Of a stretch of DNA of 64,000 nucleotides, positions 8,584-17,529 are shown one piece after another (the stretch's first letter is position 1; each line of letters starts with the position of its first letter). The translations under genes were made by a program, and so were the position numbers. The notes beneath the pieces are model-generated. The model had not been told where the DNA came from, did no database searches, and worked only from the letters and a program-made list of their open reading frames with translations. The DNA lies in NCBI GenBank assembly GCA_947501935.1, contig CANMXU010000024.1, positions 17,202 to 81,201 of the forward strand. The letters run 5' to 3'. This stretch comes from an uncultured Alteromonadaceae bacterium. Lineage in GTDB: Bacteria > Pseudomonadota > Gammaproteobacteria > Enterobacterales > Alteromonadaceae.

Positions 8584-9039
8584 ATGAAAATGCGTATAAG
8601 TTTTCGTAAAGCAGATCTAGAAGATATTTATTTTTTGCTGGCCTTGCGCAAGCAAACCATGGATGTACATCTTCAGGCAGCTGGGCTTGAAACCTCAGAA
8701 GCTTATCATCTATCTCGCATTAAAGAACATTACCAAGACTCTAATATTATCCTTTGTGATGAGCAAGTTATTGGTTTGTTAAAGCTTAGTGCTTTAGAGC
8801 ACAGTGTGCATGTTCGCCAAATACAAATTTTACCTGAGTTTCAAAACCGCGGCATTGGCGCTATGGTGGTTGACTTAGTTAAACGCCGCGCGAGAAAACT
8901 TAAGCTTCCGGTGACTTTAAACGTGTTATTAAAAAACCCTGCTAAGCACTTATATCTTAGACAGGGTTTTAAAGTGGTTAGCCATAACGACTTGGAGTAT
9001 CAGTTATTGTGGTTAGACAAGCCTGAAACAGAAACTTAG
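8584..9039 (+). CDS. GNAT-family N-acetyltransferase
   Basis: About 151 residues. The ATG at 8584 is preferred over an in-frame TTG at 8548 because the family's first strand (MRISFRKADLEDIYFLLALR) begins right after it. The acetyl-CoA-binding motif is QILPEFQNRGIGAMVVDLV, with the R-x-x-G-x-G/A loop as RGIGA, followed by a C-terminal LYLRQGFKVVSHNDLEYQLLW typical of the last strands. These enzymes move an acetyl group from acetyl-CoA to an amine. The acceptor is unknown and the neighbours give no hint. Confidence 0.85.
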   Translation: MKMRISFRKADLEDIYFLLALRKQTMDVHLQAAGLETSEAYHLSRIKEHYQDSNIILCDEQVIGLLKLSALEHSVHVRQIQILPEFQNRGIGAMVVDLVKRRARKLKLPVTLNVLLKNPAKHLYLRQGFKVVSHNDLEYQLLWLDKPETET

Positions 9040-9133
9040 CTCAAAACTTATGGTTAATCAAAGCGCTACAGTCTGTAGTTAAAGCGAATTCTTAAAGGCC
9101 ATAGTTAAAGCCAGTAGCTTAACCAACGCACTT

Positions 9134-10501
9134 TTAATAAATCTTACCTTTATTATTTACTTTACTGACATCTACCCGGCTAGGCGTTACTTTTTTATTC
9201 ACTAACGAACTTGTCGCTACTGCTAGGTTTTTGATCACTTGTTGCATCGACAATAAATCTAAGCTGTTAAGATCGTCAGATACTTGATGATAATGCTGGT
9301 CTTTATCTATTTGCGTACTGCTAAAGCTATGTGCTGGAACACCTAAGCGAGCAAGTGTGGCGTTGTCTGAACGATAAAATAGTTTTTGCTCAGGGTAAGG
9401 GTCAGCGTAAACTTTAGTATCGGAATCACTGAGCTGCTCGTTTAGCAAAGCGCCTAAATTTGAGCGATTCATACCGGTCATCCATACTTGTCCTGCGCCA
9501 AATTTAGAGGCTTTGCCGATCATCTCAATATTAATCATCGCTACAACTTGCTCGGGGTTGAGCTGCTGTGAAAAATATTGCGAGCCATAGCCGCCTATTT
9601 CTTCAGCGCTAAAGGCGGTAAACATTAGCGTGCGGGCATTATTATTTTGTTTGGCAAAATGCTGTGCAAGGTTAATAACTGCAGTAGTACCTGAAGCGTC
9701 GTCATCAGCGCCATTGTATATAGTATCTGTACTAGTACTTTTTTCTTTATGGTCATGTTCATTGGTAACTGTGTTACCTAAGTGGTCATAATGCGCCGAG
9801 AACAGCACTATTTCATCAGGGTGGGTTTTACCCGGCAATATACCAACAACATTGGTTAAACTCTTTTTCTCAACAATGTTTTCGGCGTTGATTTTATATG
9901 TATCAATACTTGCAAGGTTACTTAATATCATCACTAACGCAGAGTCGGTATTTAAAGTTAATTTAGTTAAGCCTCGTTGAAAATAACCTTGATAGCGCTT
10001 AAAAACCTCAGCATGCGATGAATGAACTACCACCAAGTGCCGGCCACCTAGTTGATTTAGTTGGCCTAACTTAGCGCGCATATCGTCATTAGCGGCAATA
10101 TAACTGAGTTGAATATTCTGTTCGTTTTCTGCGTGCCAAACAAGCTCTGGTAACGAGCTGGCTATGGCTACATTTTCAGCTGAAACTGCTTGGCCATTAA
10201 GGCTAGCGGTTAGTTCTTTGGGTTTTATATGATAAACAGAAAAACTCTGTTTAAAGTTTTTATTGTTAGCCAACTGGCTTAGGCCAATATCGTTAAATCG
10301 TTGGCTAATATAATTGGCTGCTTGCTCAATTTCAGGGGAAAAATTAGCGCGACCTTTCATATCATCACTTGCAAGTGCACTGACATCTTTGGTGATTTGT
10401 TCAAGGCTAAGGCTGCTTGCTTGAGCAAAAGTAAAAGGTAAGGTAAACAGTAGGCCTAAAAACCAAGATGCTTTTATTTTTAAAGTGATGTTATTGAACA
10501 T
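9134..10501 (-). CDS. Secreted M28-family zinc aminopeptidase
   Basis: A 455-residue metallopeptidase with a signal peptide (cleavage near FAQASS). The M28 two-zinc centre is visible: SAHYDH (His237, Asp239), GADDDASGT (around Asp267, the bridging ligand), and AEEIGG (Glu300-Glu301). A PA-like segment of about 150 residues lies between the N-terminus and the catalytic domain. It should cleave N-terminal amino acids from peptides in the periplasm or outside the cell. It stands 39 bases downstream of yaeQ on the same strand and may be co-transcribed, with no obvious functional link. Confidence 0.9.
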   Translation of the reverse strand: MFNNITLKIKASWFLGLLFTLPFTFAQASSLSLEQITKDVSALASDDMKGRANFSPEIEQAANYISQRFNDIGLSQLANNKNFKQSFSVYHIKPKELTASLNGQAVSAENVAIASSLPELVWHAENEQNIQLSYIAANDDMRAKLGQLNQLGGRHLVVVHSSHAEVFKRYQGYFQRGLTKLTLNTDSALVMILSNLASIDTYKINAENIVEKKSLTNVVGILPGKTHPDEIVLFSAHYDHLGNTVTNEHDHKEKSTSTDTIYNGADDDASGTTAVINLAQHFAKQNNNARTLMFTAFSAEEIGGYGSQYFSQQLNPEQVVAMINIEMIGKASKFGAGQVWMTGMNRSNLGALLNEQLSDSDTKVYADPYPEQKLFYRSDNATLARLGVPAHSFSSTQIDKDQHYHQVSDDLNSLDLLSMQQVIKNLAVATSSLVNKKVTPSRVDVSKVNNKGKIY

Positions 10502-10540
10502 TTAAGCCCCATTTTTTATGTAAAATTAATTTATTGTGAA

Positions 10541-11074
10541 TTACTTTATTTTTGTGGTTTCAATGAGTAAGGTTTCTTCGCCTGAGGTTAACCACAACTG
10601 GCCGTCTTGAATTGAACATTGAAATTCCATTGAGCGACTCATTAAAGGAATTAATGCTTCGCAGGTTTGTGGGGAAAATTGTTCTATGGTTAAATTGTTA
10701 AACTGAGCAACGGCATTTTTATTTTGCTGCCACCAGGTGTCAGCACTACTGCCATAACAATAAAGTTTGACTTTTTGGGCTTTATTGCAGGCTTTTTTTA
10801 AACGTTTAGGCTCTATTTGACCAAGTTCAATCCAAAGCTCTATTTCATCAGAGTAATTTATTTGCCAAAGCGCGGCTTCATCTTCATCGCTAACCCCTTT
10901 ACCAAACTTTAACTCTTCGTTGGCATTCAAAATAAAAGCGACTAAACGAACCATTAAACGTTGTTCATTTTCAGAAGGGTGCTGCGCTAAAGTTAGCTGC
11001 AAGGTATCGTAATAATTTCGATCCATATCAGAGAGTTGAATATTTGCTTTGAGAATAGTTGCTTTTGTAGCCAT
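10541..11074 (-). CDS. yaeQ: YaeQ family protein
   Basis: A 177-residue cytoplasmic protein that matches the YaeQ family along its full length: start MATKATILKANIQLSDMDRN, a middle KFGKGVSDEDEAALWQ and the following EIELWIELGQIEPKRLKKACNKA, all typical. YaeQ has a PD-(D/E)XK nuclease-like fold; the conserved acidic residues and lysine in these segments fit that. Its biochemical role is not established. It was once linked to suppression of an RfaH haemolysin defect. Confidence 0.9.
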   Translation of the reverse strand: MATKATILKANIQLSDMDRNYYDTLQLTLAQHPSENEQRLMVRLVAFILNANEELKFGKGVSDEDEAALWQINYSDEIELWIELGQIEPKRLKKACNKAQKVKLYCYGSSADTWWQQNKNAVAQFNNLTIEQFSPQTCEALIPLMSRSMEFQCSIQDGQLWLTSGEETLLIETTKIK

Positions 11075-11229
11075 TGAATGATTGATTTATAAGAAAGAAT
11101 TGCCTTTATTCTACGCCTAATTACGTCAATTTGGTAGTTTCGTTAGTAGAAGCTGAAAGGGATAAATTAGCAGTATGTAAACTAGCTAAACATACCGCTA
11201 TAGATAAAAGATTTTTTCGATAAAAACAA

Positions 11230-11649
11230 TTACCAACTGCCGATATTCTCCATGCTTAACCACGGCTCTTGTGGAGCAAGTCGTTCACCCTTTTGTAATA
11301 ACTCAATAGATATACCGTCAGGCGACTTTACAAAGGCCATATGACCACAGCGAGGCGGGCGATTGATAACAACACCACTATCCATTAATTTTTGACAAAG
11401 CTGATAAATATCATCTACTTCATAGGCAAGGTGACCAAAATTTCGGCCTTGGCTATATGTTTCACTGCTGCCCCAGTTATGGGTTAATTCAACTTCTGGG
11501 CCGCCGATTTCAGTAGCTAGAAAGATTAAGGAAAACTTTCCTTCAGGCACGTCAACGCGTTTCGTTTCTATTAAGCCAAGCTTATTAATATAGAAATCGA
11601 GTGATTTTTCCAAATCGTGTACACGTACCATAGTATGTAAAAATTTCAT
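11230..11649 (-). CDS. gloA: Glyoxalase I-like VOC protein (lactoylglutathione lyase)
   Basis: A 139-residue vicinal-oxygen-chelate protein. It follows GloA closely: MKFLHTMVRVHDLEKSLDFY at the start (His5), EVELTHNW (metal Glu), GHLAYEVDDI (metal His) and ISIELLQKGE (metal Glu). GloA isomerises the methylglyoxal-glutathione hemithioacetal to S-lactoylglutathione in the cytoplasm. The four ligands are present. It is slightly longer than E. coli GloA at the C-terminus. Other VOC lyases of the same size exist, so the substrate is likely but not proven. Confidence 0.8.
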   Translation of the reverse strand: MKFLHTMVRVHDLEKSLDFYINKLGLIETKRVDVPEGKFSLIFLATEIGGPEVELTHNWGSSETYSQGRNFGHLAYEVDDIYQLCQKLMDSGVVINRPPRCGHMAFVKSPDGISIELLQKGERLAPQEPWLSMENIGSW

Positions 11650-11790
11650 TATAATTCCTTAAGGCTTTTTGTATTCAGTTATAAGTTACGCAGTATAACA
11701 AGGTTAATAGCTATTCACCTTGTTGGTAAATTCAGCGAGTAATACTTTAATTATTCAACTTAAGCTAATTAATGTTTTCCGTGTTTACAT

Positions 11791-12993
11791 TTATTTTTCA
11801 GTGATTTGAATAAGTGATGTAGGCGACTTCACCCAGGTAAGTTTATGCCAAAGTATTTCAAGCGGCCCTTGCTGGTATTTTAATATCCAAAATTTGCACA
11901 AATAATATTGCAAGATAAATAGTACAACCCCGATACCAAGGCTGACAGTTGGCCTTGTCTCTATGCCCAAGCCTAAGCCATAACCATAAAAGACAAAACT
12001 CCCTAGCAGATATTGCATGAAATAGGCGGTTAAACTCATACGTCCACAATATTTTAGGCCGCTAACCATCTTCGAGAAAAGACGCGTTTTAAAGAGTAAC
12101 AAAAACGATGAGAGCAATATAAGTGTAAAAGCCAAGTTACCATACATATCTACCATCACTAATAATGTTGCTTTATGAAGAGGTAATTCAAAATAAGTAC
12201 CGAGGTTCTTTTCCAGCCAATACAAGGGAATAAATAACAAAATAGAAGTTACAAGGGTACGAAGCCATAACTTGGTATGCTCAGGCGTATCGTAAAAAAA
12301 CTGCTTTTTACCCAACCAGTAACCAAGCACAAATAAGCCCGCACTCTGAGCAATTCGACCCACCTCATAAGACCACAGTAGGCTCACTTTATGGCCGTAA
12401 AGGGTGTTATTAACTATTAGGTTCCAGAGTGAGCCACCTTTTTGGCCTTGGGCGAGTTTATTCCATAGCTCATCAGTATTTAGTGCTAGAGCGGCATAGT
12501 CATTATTAAACAAATAATAAGTATATCGAGTCCACTCTAACGGTTGAGATAACAGCAATACTGATACAATAAGTAATGACCGGGTTTCAAAGTGTCTAAC
12601 TGCAAACAGTACAACAGCGATTATCGAATACATTAGTAATACTTCGCCAGGAAAGAACATGCCATTAATGAAAGCAAAACCGGCTAATAATAACATTCGC
12701 CACAGAAACCGATAACCAAAGTCTTCGCCTGCTTTGTGTTGTTTTTCTACCATCAGAAAAAAGGTAAAACCAAACAAAATAGCAAAAATAGAGTATGCCC
12801 TACCGGCAAAAAGGAAGAACAAGGTGTCCCAAACATAGGGGTCGAGTGCAGTAAGCCAAGCGGCCTGCGTTTCAGGGGCAGGGAACATATAAAAATTAAA
12901 GTGGCCAATGCTATGTACTAGCATAATCCCCATAATGGCAAAGCCACGTAGGCAATCAATAGAATCAAGTCTATGTTTATTTTCTAGTGCCAT
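11791..12993 (-). CDS. DUF418 (YeiB-like) membrane protein
   Basis: About 400 residues with some ten hydrophobic segments. The N-terminus has the RLDSIDCLRGFAIMGIMLVH motif of the YeiB/DUF418 and heparan-glucosaminide acetyltransferase-like superfamily, with the R-G pair and a histidine at the end of the first helix. The C-terminal DUF418 half includes GRMSLTAYFMQYLLGS and a final GPLEILWHKLT. The ATG at 12993 is preferred to an in-frame GTG at 13005. The role is unknown; an acyltransferase function has been suggested for the superfamily. Confidence 0.82.
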   Translation of the reverse strand: MALENKHRLDSIDCLRGFAIMGIMLVHSIGHFNFYMFPAPETQAAWLTALDPYVWDTLFFLFAGRAYSIFAILFGFTFFLMVEKQHKAGEDFGYRFLWRMLLLAGFAFINGMFFPGEVLLMYSIIAVVLFAVRHFETRSLLIVSVLLLSQPLEWTRYTYYLFNNDYAALALNTDELWNKLAQGQKGGSLWNLIVNNTLYGHKVSLLWSYEVGRIAQSAGLFVLGYWLGKKQFFYDTPEHTKLWLRTLVTSILLFIPLYWLEKNLGTYFELPLHKATLLVMVDMYGNLAFTLILLSSFLLLFKTRLFSKMVSGLKYCGRMSLTAYFMQYLLGSFVFYGYGLGLGIETRPTVSLGIGVVLFILQYYLCKFWILKYQQGPLEILWHKLTWVKSPTSLIQITEK

Positions 12994-13563
12994 TATCCCA
13001 CTCACTGTTAGGTAAAATTAGAAGATTATTTACGAACAGTAATATTACAGCTTCAGAATTGCCAGTCAATTTCATGTTGATTATTCTAATAAAAATAATG
13101 GTTTATTTGATTTTTAGACGTTTAATAAGCTTTCAAATGAAATGATGTTGTATGTTTATTGTGCCGGTACTTTCACTATAAATAACATGAAGCTGATATA
13201 AAATAATCGCCCCTTAATAACATTATTAACTTGTAGAAGGTATAGACCTAATTCTTTTAGCTTAACTGGCAACAACGCCACCATTGCAGTCGTTCGATTA
13301 ATTGCCATTTACTCAATTATGATGCAATAAAGATGTTAGTGTTTCTAACTCACTGTGGGCCACATTGCGCCATATATTTCTAACTTTAATCTAAGCTTCA
13401 GTATCTCAAGGGCAATAACAATTTTCTGTTATTTACTTATTCTGAACGCTAAAATTGGATGATTTTTAGAACGTGGTGTAGAGGTTGGAGGCTAGTTTTA
13501 CTTAGTCACTTCATACTGTCTGATGCAATACCTTCTAATCATTGAAGTGAGCAAATTTATTCC
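12994..13563. other. Intergenic region without a confident gene
   Basis: About 570 A/T-rich bases between the DUF418 gene start and the end of a solute-binding protein gene. A minus-strand frame of 50 codons at 13308-13156 (MAINRTTAMVALLPV...) lacks a convincing ribosome-binding site. The region holds one copy of a 19-bp sequence that recurs at 56642-56660. No transposon ends or RNA gene were recognised. Confidence 0.5.
13265..13283. repeat. 19-bp repeat, copy 1
   Basis: ACTGGCAACAACGCCACCA, identical to 56642-56660, some 43 kb away. On the minus strand both copies read VALLPV in the same frame of two different short open frames. Confidence 0.6.
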
Positions 13564-14298
13564 TCATATGCTTGGGGTACTACAGGATGAAATCGGCGAT
13601 TCGAAATATTTAACAATCTCTCTTTCATATTCTTTAGCCAGAAATTTCGCTTTATCAATGCCAAAGTACTTTTGTGAAAAGCCAATATGTCTATAAACCG
13701 AACCATATGAAAACAATACTGAAATTTCACTTGAATTTTTAATATTAGCTTTTATTGCTTGAAAGGCTTTTGGCGGCGATATAACAAGATCAATTCGACC
13801 TAAGCTAAGCCCTTTAAAGGCAGCGAAACTAGTACTGTAGAAGGTGTAGTTATTTTTATCTTTAGTTATTTGATCTTGGCTATATTGATTCCTAACAACA
13901 CCTACTTTATAGCTAGATAAAGGAGTAAACTTATTTACAACTATACCATCTTTAAGTCTAGTATAAACGTTAACGGGTTCGGTTAAATAAGGGGTTTTTG
14001 TAACATCAATACCAGTTGAGTTTCCATTATAAGCAGAATCTGTATGGAAGGATAACCTAAATATATCAATTAACGGGTAGTTTCCCTTTTTCGCTTCAAC
14101 TTCTCCTCGGATCAAGGGGATATTTTCAATATGAACCTTATAGCCCATTTTTTCAAAAACGTGTTTTACCGAGCAATAATACATTTGGTGTGTAGCTGTA
14201 GGTTCGCTTGAAGCTAGCCGTAACACTTTTTCTTGCGCTAATGCTGGCACTATCAAGACTAGTAGTAAGGCCAGACTAAACAAAATATTTTTATGCAT
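13564..14298 (-). CDS. Orphan periplasmic solute-binding protein
   Basis: 244 residues with a clear signal peptide (MHKNILFSLALLLVLIVPALAQ). The mature part has the layout of family 3 binding proteins: VLRLASSEPTATHQMYYCSVKHVFEKMGYKV at the start, a lobe-crossing segment SYKVGVVRNQYSQDQ, and GRIDLVISPPKAFQAI. There is no transporter gene nearby. Two C-terminal cysteine-containing residues (SSCSTP) could pair with the cysteine near residue 42. The ligand is unknown. It follows the AraC gene on the same strand after 79 bases that hold a hairpin. Confidence 0.68.
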   Translation of the reverse strand: MHKNILFSLALLLVLIVPALAQEKVLRLASSEPTATHQMYYCSVKHVFEKMGYKVHIENIPLIRGEVEAKKGNYPLIDIFRLSFHTDSAYNGNSTGIDVTKTPYLTEPVNVYTRLKDGIVVNKFTPLSSYKVGVVRNQYSQDQITKDKNNYTFYSTSFAAFKGLSLGRIDLVISPPKAFQAIKANIKNSSEISVLFSYGSVYRHIGFSQKYFGIDKAKFLAKEYEREIVKYFESPISSCSTPSI

Positions 14299-14329
14299 AA
14301 AGTGAAAAATATCGTTTGGTTTTGAACAG

Positions 14330-14353
14330 TATAGTAGAAATTTTTCTACTATA
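14330..14353. repeat. 11-bp inverted repeat between araC-type gene and solute-binding gene
   Basis: TATAGTAGAAA (14330-14340) and its complement (14343-14353) with only two bases between, so the real loop is probably four or more. It lies downstream of the minus-strand AraC gene and 31 bases upstream of the next minus-strand gene. It may end the AraC transcript or act as an operator; there is a T-rich tract only on the plus-strand side. Confidence 0.45.
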
Positions 14354-14377
14354 TTTTTCTTTTACAATGTTCAAATT

Positions 14378-15241
14378 TTACCCCTTTAATAAGCTTTGGT
14401 TATTTCGGTACTCTGTAGGGGTACAATTTTTTTGCTCCATAAATCGTCTATTAAAGTTTGATAAGTTGCCGTACCCGCATTCAAAAGCAATTGTTGTTAT
14501 ATCTTCTTTAGAGCTAGCTAATAGTCTGCATGCTTCCATTATTCTGACAATATTTACAAACGAAACAAAAGTTCTTCCTGTGGTAGAACGAAAGAAACGG
14601 CTAAAGCCTTGTGGTGTCATATGAACCAATTCTGCTATATCTGTTTGTCTTATTTCATCCACTAGATGGGTTTGAATATATTCCATAACTTTTCGCATTC
14701 GGCCACTATGAAACTCACTGACATCAATTGCATATAACTCACTAGCTAATAAATCATTGTCACTACTGGAAGTAACTAAACCTAATATATCGATAAAGCC
14801 AGATAACCTAGATAGTCCTTCTTTTCTGTGAAGCTTGATAAGGAGGTCGCCTATAATACTGGCTTGTTTATCTTTAATTAAAATTCCCCGTTTAGCTCGC
14901 TGAAAGACCTCTATTAGTTCTTGAGCATCAGGTGATTTAAGAAAATCATCACCAAGGCAGGTAGGTAAAAATTGCATAGTGACTATTTCATTGTTTTCAC
15001 CTTTATTATGATTGGTCCAACAATGTGGAATATTAGGCGCGATAAGTACCAAATCCCCCGCGTTAAAATGCTCAACACTATCGCCGATAAAGCGGGTACC
15101 TTTACCTTTTATTATATAGGTTAATTCGCACTCTGGGTGATAGTGCCAACTATGATCATCTTGCAAGTAACCGCAGGTAAAATGCTCCGTTCTAAAACAA
15201 CTATTACCTTCTAATTGCACGGTTTCAAACAATGGATTCAT
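14378..15241 (-). CDS. AraC-family transcriptional regulator with cupin domain
   Basis: 287 residues. The N-terminal cupin sensor shows HYHPECELTYIIKGKGTRFIGD with its histidines and GDLVLIAPNIPHCW. The C-terminal part has two helix-turn-helix motifs of the AraC type (about residues 185-285): IRQTDIAELVHMTPQGFSRFF and TTIAFECGYGNLSNFNRRF, then the final CTPTEYR. It probably senses a sugar or sugar acid and activates the adjacent operon. It is the last gene of a minus-strand set with the TIM-barrel, Gfo/Idh/MocA and aldose-epimerase genes, 65 bases after the TIM-barrel gene. Confidence 0.9.
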   Translation of the reverse strand: MNPLFETVQLEGNSCFRTEHFTCGYLQDDHSWHYHPECELTYIIKGKGTRFIGDSVEHFNAGDLVLIAPNIPHCWTNHNKGENNEIVTMQFLPTCLGDDFLKSPDAQELIEVFQRAKRGILIKDKQASIIGDLLIKLHRKEGLSRLSGFIDILGLVTSSSDNDLLASELYAIDVSEFHSGRMRKVMEYIQTHLVDEIRQTDIAELVHMTPQGFSRFFRSTTGRTFVSFVNIVRIMEACRLLASSKEDITTIAFECGYGNLSNFNRRFMEQKNCTPTEYRNNQSLLKG

Positions 15242-15306
15242 AATATATACTCAGAGTGACAATTAATTTTAGTTTAGATTATATAGGCTTAAATGACACA
15301 ATAATG

Positions 15307-16362
15307 CTAATTTAATCCCAAAATTATACGGTTGGTTTTCTCATCTTCACCAGCATTAGCAAAATCATCAAAAGCATGCTCTGCGGGACGTATAATATGC
15401 TTATCAATAAAGGGGGCACCTTCTTTAGCTCCATCTTCAGGATGTTTTAAGCAACACTCCCATTCAAGTACTGCCCAGCCATCATAATTATGAGAGGTTA
15501 GTTTGGAAAAAATGCCGCTAAAATCAACTTGTCCATCACCTAATGAACGAAATCTACCCGGTCTGTCTATCCAGTCTTGATAACCACCATAAACGCCGCT
15601 TCTACCATTTGGAATGAACTCAGCATCTTTAACATGAAAAGCTTTGATTCTTTCGTGGTAAATATCAATAAAGGCCAAATAATCCATTTGTTGTAAAACG
15701 AAATGGCTTGGATCATATAAAATATTTACTCTTTGATGATTACCTGTTGCTTCAAGAAATCTCTCAAAAGTTACGCCGTCATGTAAGTCTTCTCCTGGAT
15801 GGAGTTCATAACATACATCAACGCCGACATTATCAAAGGCATTAAGTATCGGTAACCAGCGCTTCGCTAATTCTTTAAAACCAGACTCAACTAGACCAGC
15901 AGGTCTTTGTGGCCAAGGATATACGGTATGCCATAAGAAGGAACCAGAGAAACTGGCATGTGTGCTTAGACCAAGACGTTCACTCGCTTTTGCAGCTAAA
16001 AACATTTGTTCAATTGCCCAATCAGTTCTCCCTTGCGGATTACCTTGTACTTCTTTTGGGGCAAAACCATCAAACATTGCATTATATGCTGGATTTACAG
16101 CTATCAATTGTCCCTGTAAATGAGTAGAAAGCTCAGTAATTGTTAAGCCAAATTCGGCTGCAGTTCCTTTAATTTCATCACAATAATCTTGGCTTTGTGC
16201 TGCTTTAGCCAGATCTATACAACGAACATCCCAACTAGGGATTTGAATGCCTTTATAGCCTAGTTGTGCTACCCATTGGCAAATGTTTCTGAAGTTATTC
16301 ACAGGAGCGCTATCGCCCATGAATTGTGCTAGAAATATGCCAGGACCTTTAATTTGTTTCAT
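15307..16362 (-). CDS. Sugar phosphate isomerase/epimerase-like TIM-barrel protein
   Basis: About 351 residues. ATG 16362 is preferred over an in-frame TTG at 16377 because a GGAG lies 9 bases before it. The fold is that of xylose-isomerase-like TIM barrels (AP endonuclease 2 family): GYKGIQIPSWDVR near the start, CYELHPGEDLHDGVT, NILYDPSHFVLQQMDYL, FHVKDAEF and a C-terminal AVLEWECC, which give the Glu, Asp, His and Glu metal ligands. Proteins of this subgroup occur next to Gfo/Idh/MocA dehydrogenases and act on keto-sugars or inositol-like compounds. The exact reaction is unknown. It is 15 bases downstream of the dehydrogenase gene. Confidence 0.85.
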   Translation of the reverse strand: MKQIKGPGIFLAQFMGDSAPVNNFRNICQWVAQLGYKGIQIPSWDVRCIDLAKAAQSQDYCDEIKGTAAEFGLTITELSTHLQGQLIAVNPAYNAMFDGFAPKEVQGNPQGRTDWAIEQMFLAAKASERLGLSTHASFSGSFLWHTVYPWPQRPAGLVESGFKELAKRWLPILNAFDNVGVDVCYELHPGEDLHDGVTFERFLEATGNHQRVNILYDPSHFVLQQMDYLAFIDIYHERIKAFHVKDAEFIPNGRSGVYGGYQDWIDRPGRFRSLGDGQVDFSGIFSKLTSHNYDGWAVLEWECCLKHPEDGAKEGAPFIDKHIIRPAEHAFDDFANAGEDEKTNRIILGLN

Positions 16363-16377
16363 CTTTTTGTGCTCCAA

Positions 16378-17529
16378 TTAGTTGGTTATTTTGTGCCATT
16401 TCTCATTTGACTGATGACTATTTACTAGCCCTTCGATTAACGCCATACCATGAACACCGTCATCAATACCTGGGTAGTCGAATCGCTCAGGGCTAGCATC
16501 TTCTCCTTGTTGATAGGCTTTTATTGCGTGTGTGAAGTTTCTATATATATTGGCAAAGGCTTCTAAATACCCTTCAGGATGTCCCATAGGTGTTCTAGTA
16601 CTCGCCAATGACAAACTGCTGTGATTACCGCCGGTGCGTAGAATTTGTGTATGGTCGTTTAGCCACTTGACTACTAAGGTATTGGGTTCTTGTTGGTGCC
16701 ATTCTAGGCCGCCATTTTCACCATAAACTCGAATCGTTAAATTGTTCTCTTCGCCTGCTGCTACTTGGCTAGCGTGTAAAATACCTTTAATGCCACCAGA
16801 CATTTTAATGAGAGCAATACCGTCATCATCTAATAACCGACCTGGTACAAAAGCGGTAAGTTCAGCACAAAGTTGTTCAATTGATTCATTTGTTATGTAC
16901 TCGGCTAAGTTTGCTGCATGTGAACCTATATCGCCCATACAACCACTAATACCTGAAGTTTTTGGATCTGTTCGCCAGCTCGCTTGTTTATTGTCACTAT
17001 CTTGAGCTTCTGCCAACCAGCCTTGTGTATATTCCACGACTACTTTTCGAAGTGCGCCCAACTTACCTTGTTGAACTAATGATCTTGCTTCTTTAACCAT
17101 TGGGTAGCCGGTGTATGTGTGAGTTAAACCGAATAACAAATTTGTCGACTTGACTAAGGAAGACAGTTCTTTAGCTTCCGCTAAATTAAGGGTTGCTGGC
17201 TTATCACAGATAACATGAAAACCAGCATTTAATGCCGCACAAGCTACAGGGTGGTGCATATGATTTGGCGTCACTATTGCGACAAAATCCATGCGATCTT
17301 CTTTATTTAGCAGCATTTCTTTGGCAAACATTTCTTGGTAGCTTGCATAATTTCGAGCTGTATCAATACTTAAAGCTTCTCCTGAAGCTATGGCTTTTTC
17401 TGCAGTACTACTAAATGCGCCGCAAACTAATTCAATTTCACCGTCAAGTGCGGCAGCATATCGGTGAACAGCACCAATAAAAGCACCTTGCCCACCGCCG
17501 ACCATGCCCATTTTTAGTTTTTTTGTCAT
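16378..17529 (-). CDS. Gfo/Idh/MocA-family NAD(P)-dependent oxidoreductase
   Basis: 383 residues. The Rossmann fold starts with MGMVGGGQGAFIGAVHRYA; the conserved loop is VICDKPATLN (the E/D-K-P motif), and TSGISGCMGDIGSHAANLAEY carries the substrate-site Asp and His. The family oxidises a hydroxyl of a sugar, inositol or glycoside with NAD(P), often at C3. Its start overlaps the end of the aldose-epimerase gene by four bases (ATGA), so the two are translationally coupled. With the TIM-barrel gene behind it, a 3-keto-sugar pathway is plausible. Confidence 0.9.
   Translation of the reverse strand: MTKKLKMGMVGGGQGAFIGAVHRYAAALDGEIELVCGAFSSTAEKAIASGEALSIDTARNYASYQEMFAKEMLLNKEDRMDFVAIVTPNHMHHPVACAALNAGFHVICDKPATLNLAEAKELSSLVKSTNLLFGLTHTYTGYPMVKEARSLVQQGKLGALRKVVVEYTQGWLAEAQDSDNKQASWRTDPKTSGISGCMGDIGSHAANLAEYITNESIEQLCAELTAFVPGRLLDDDGIALIKMSGGIKGILHASQVAAGEENNLTIRVYGENGGLEWHQQEPNTLVVKWLNDHTQILRTGGNHSSLSLASTRTPMGHPEGYLEAFANIYRNFTHAIKAYQQGEDASPERFDYPGIDDGVHGMALIEGLVNSHQSNEKWHKITN

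Noticed and set aside
13156..13308. 50-codon minus-strand frame (MAINRTTAMVALLPV...)
   Set aside because: Only a weak GAG three bases before the ATG and no known family.
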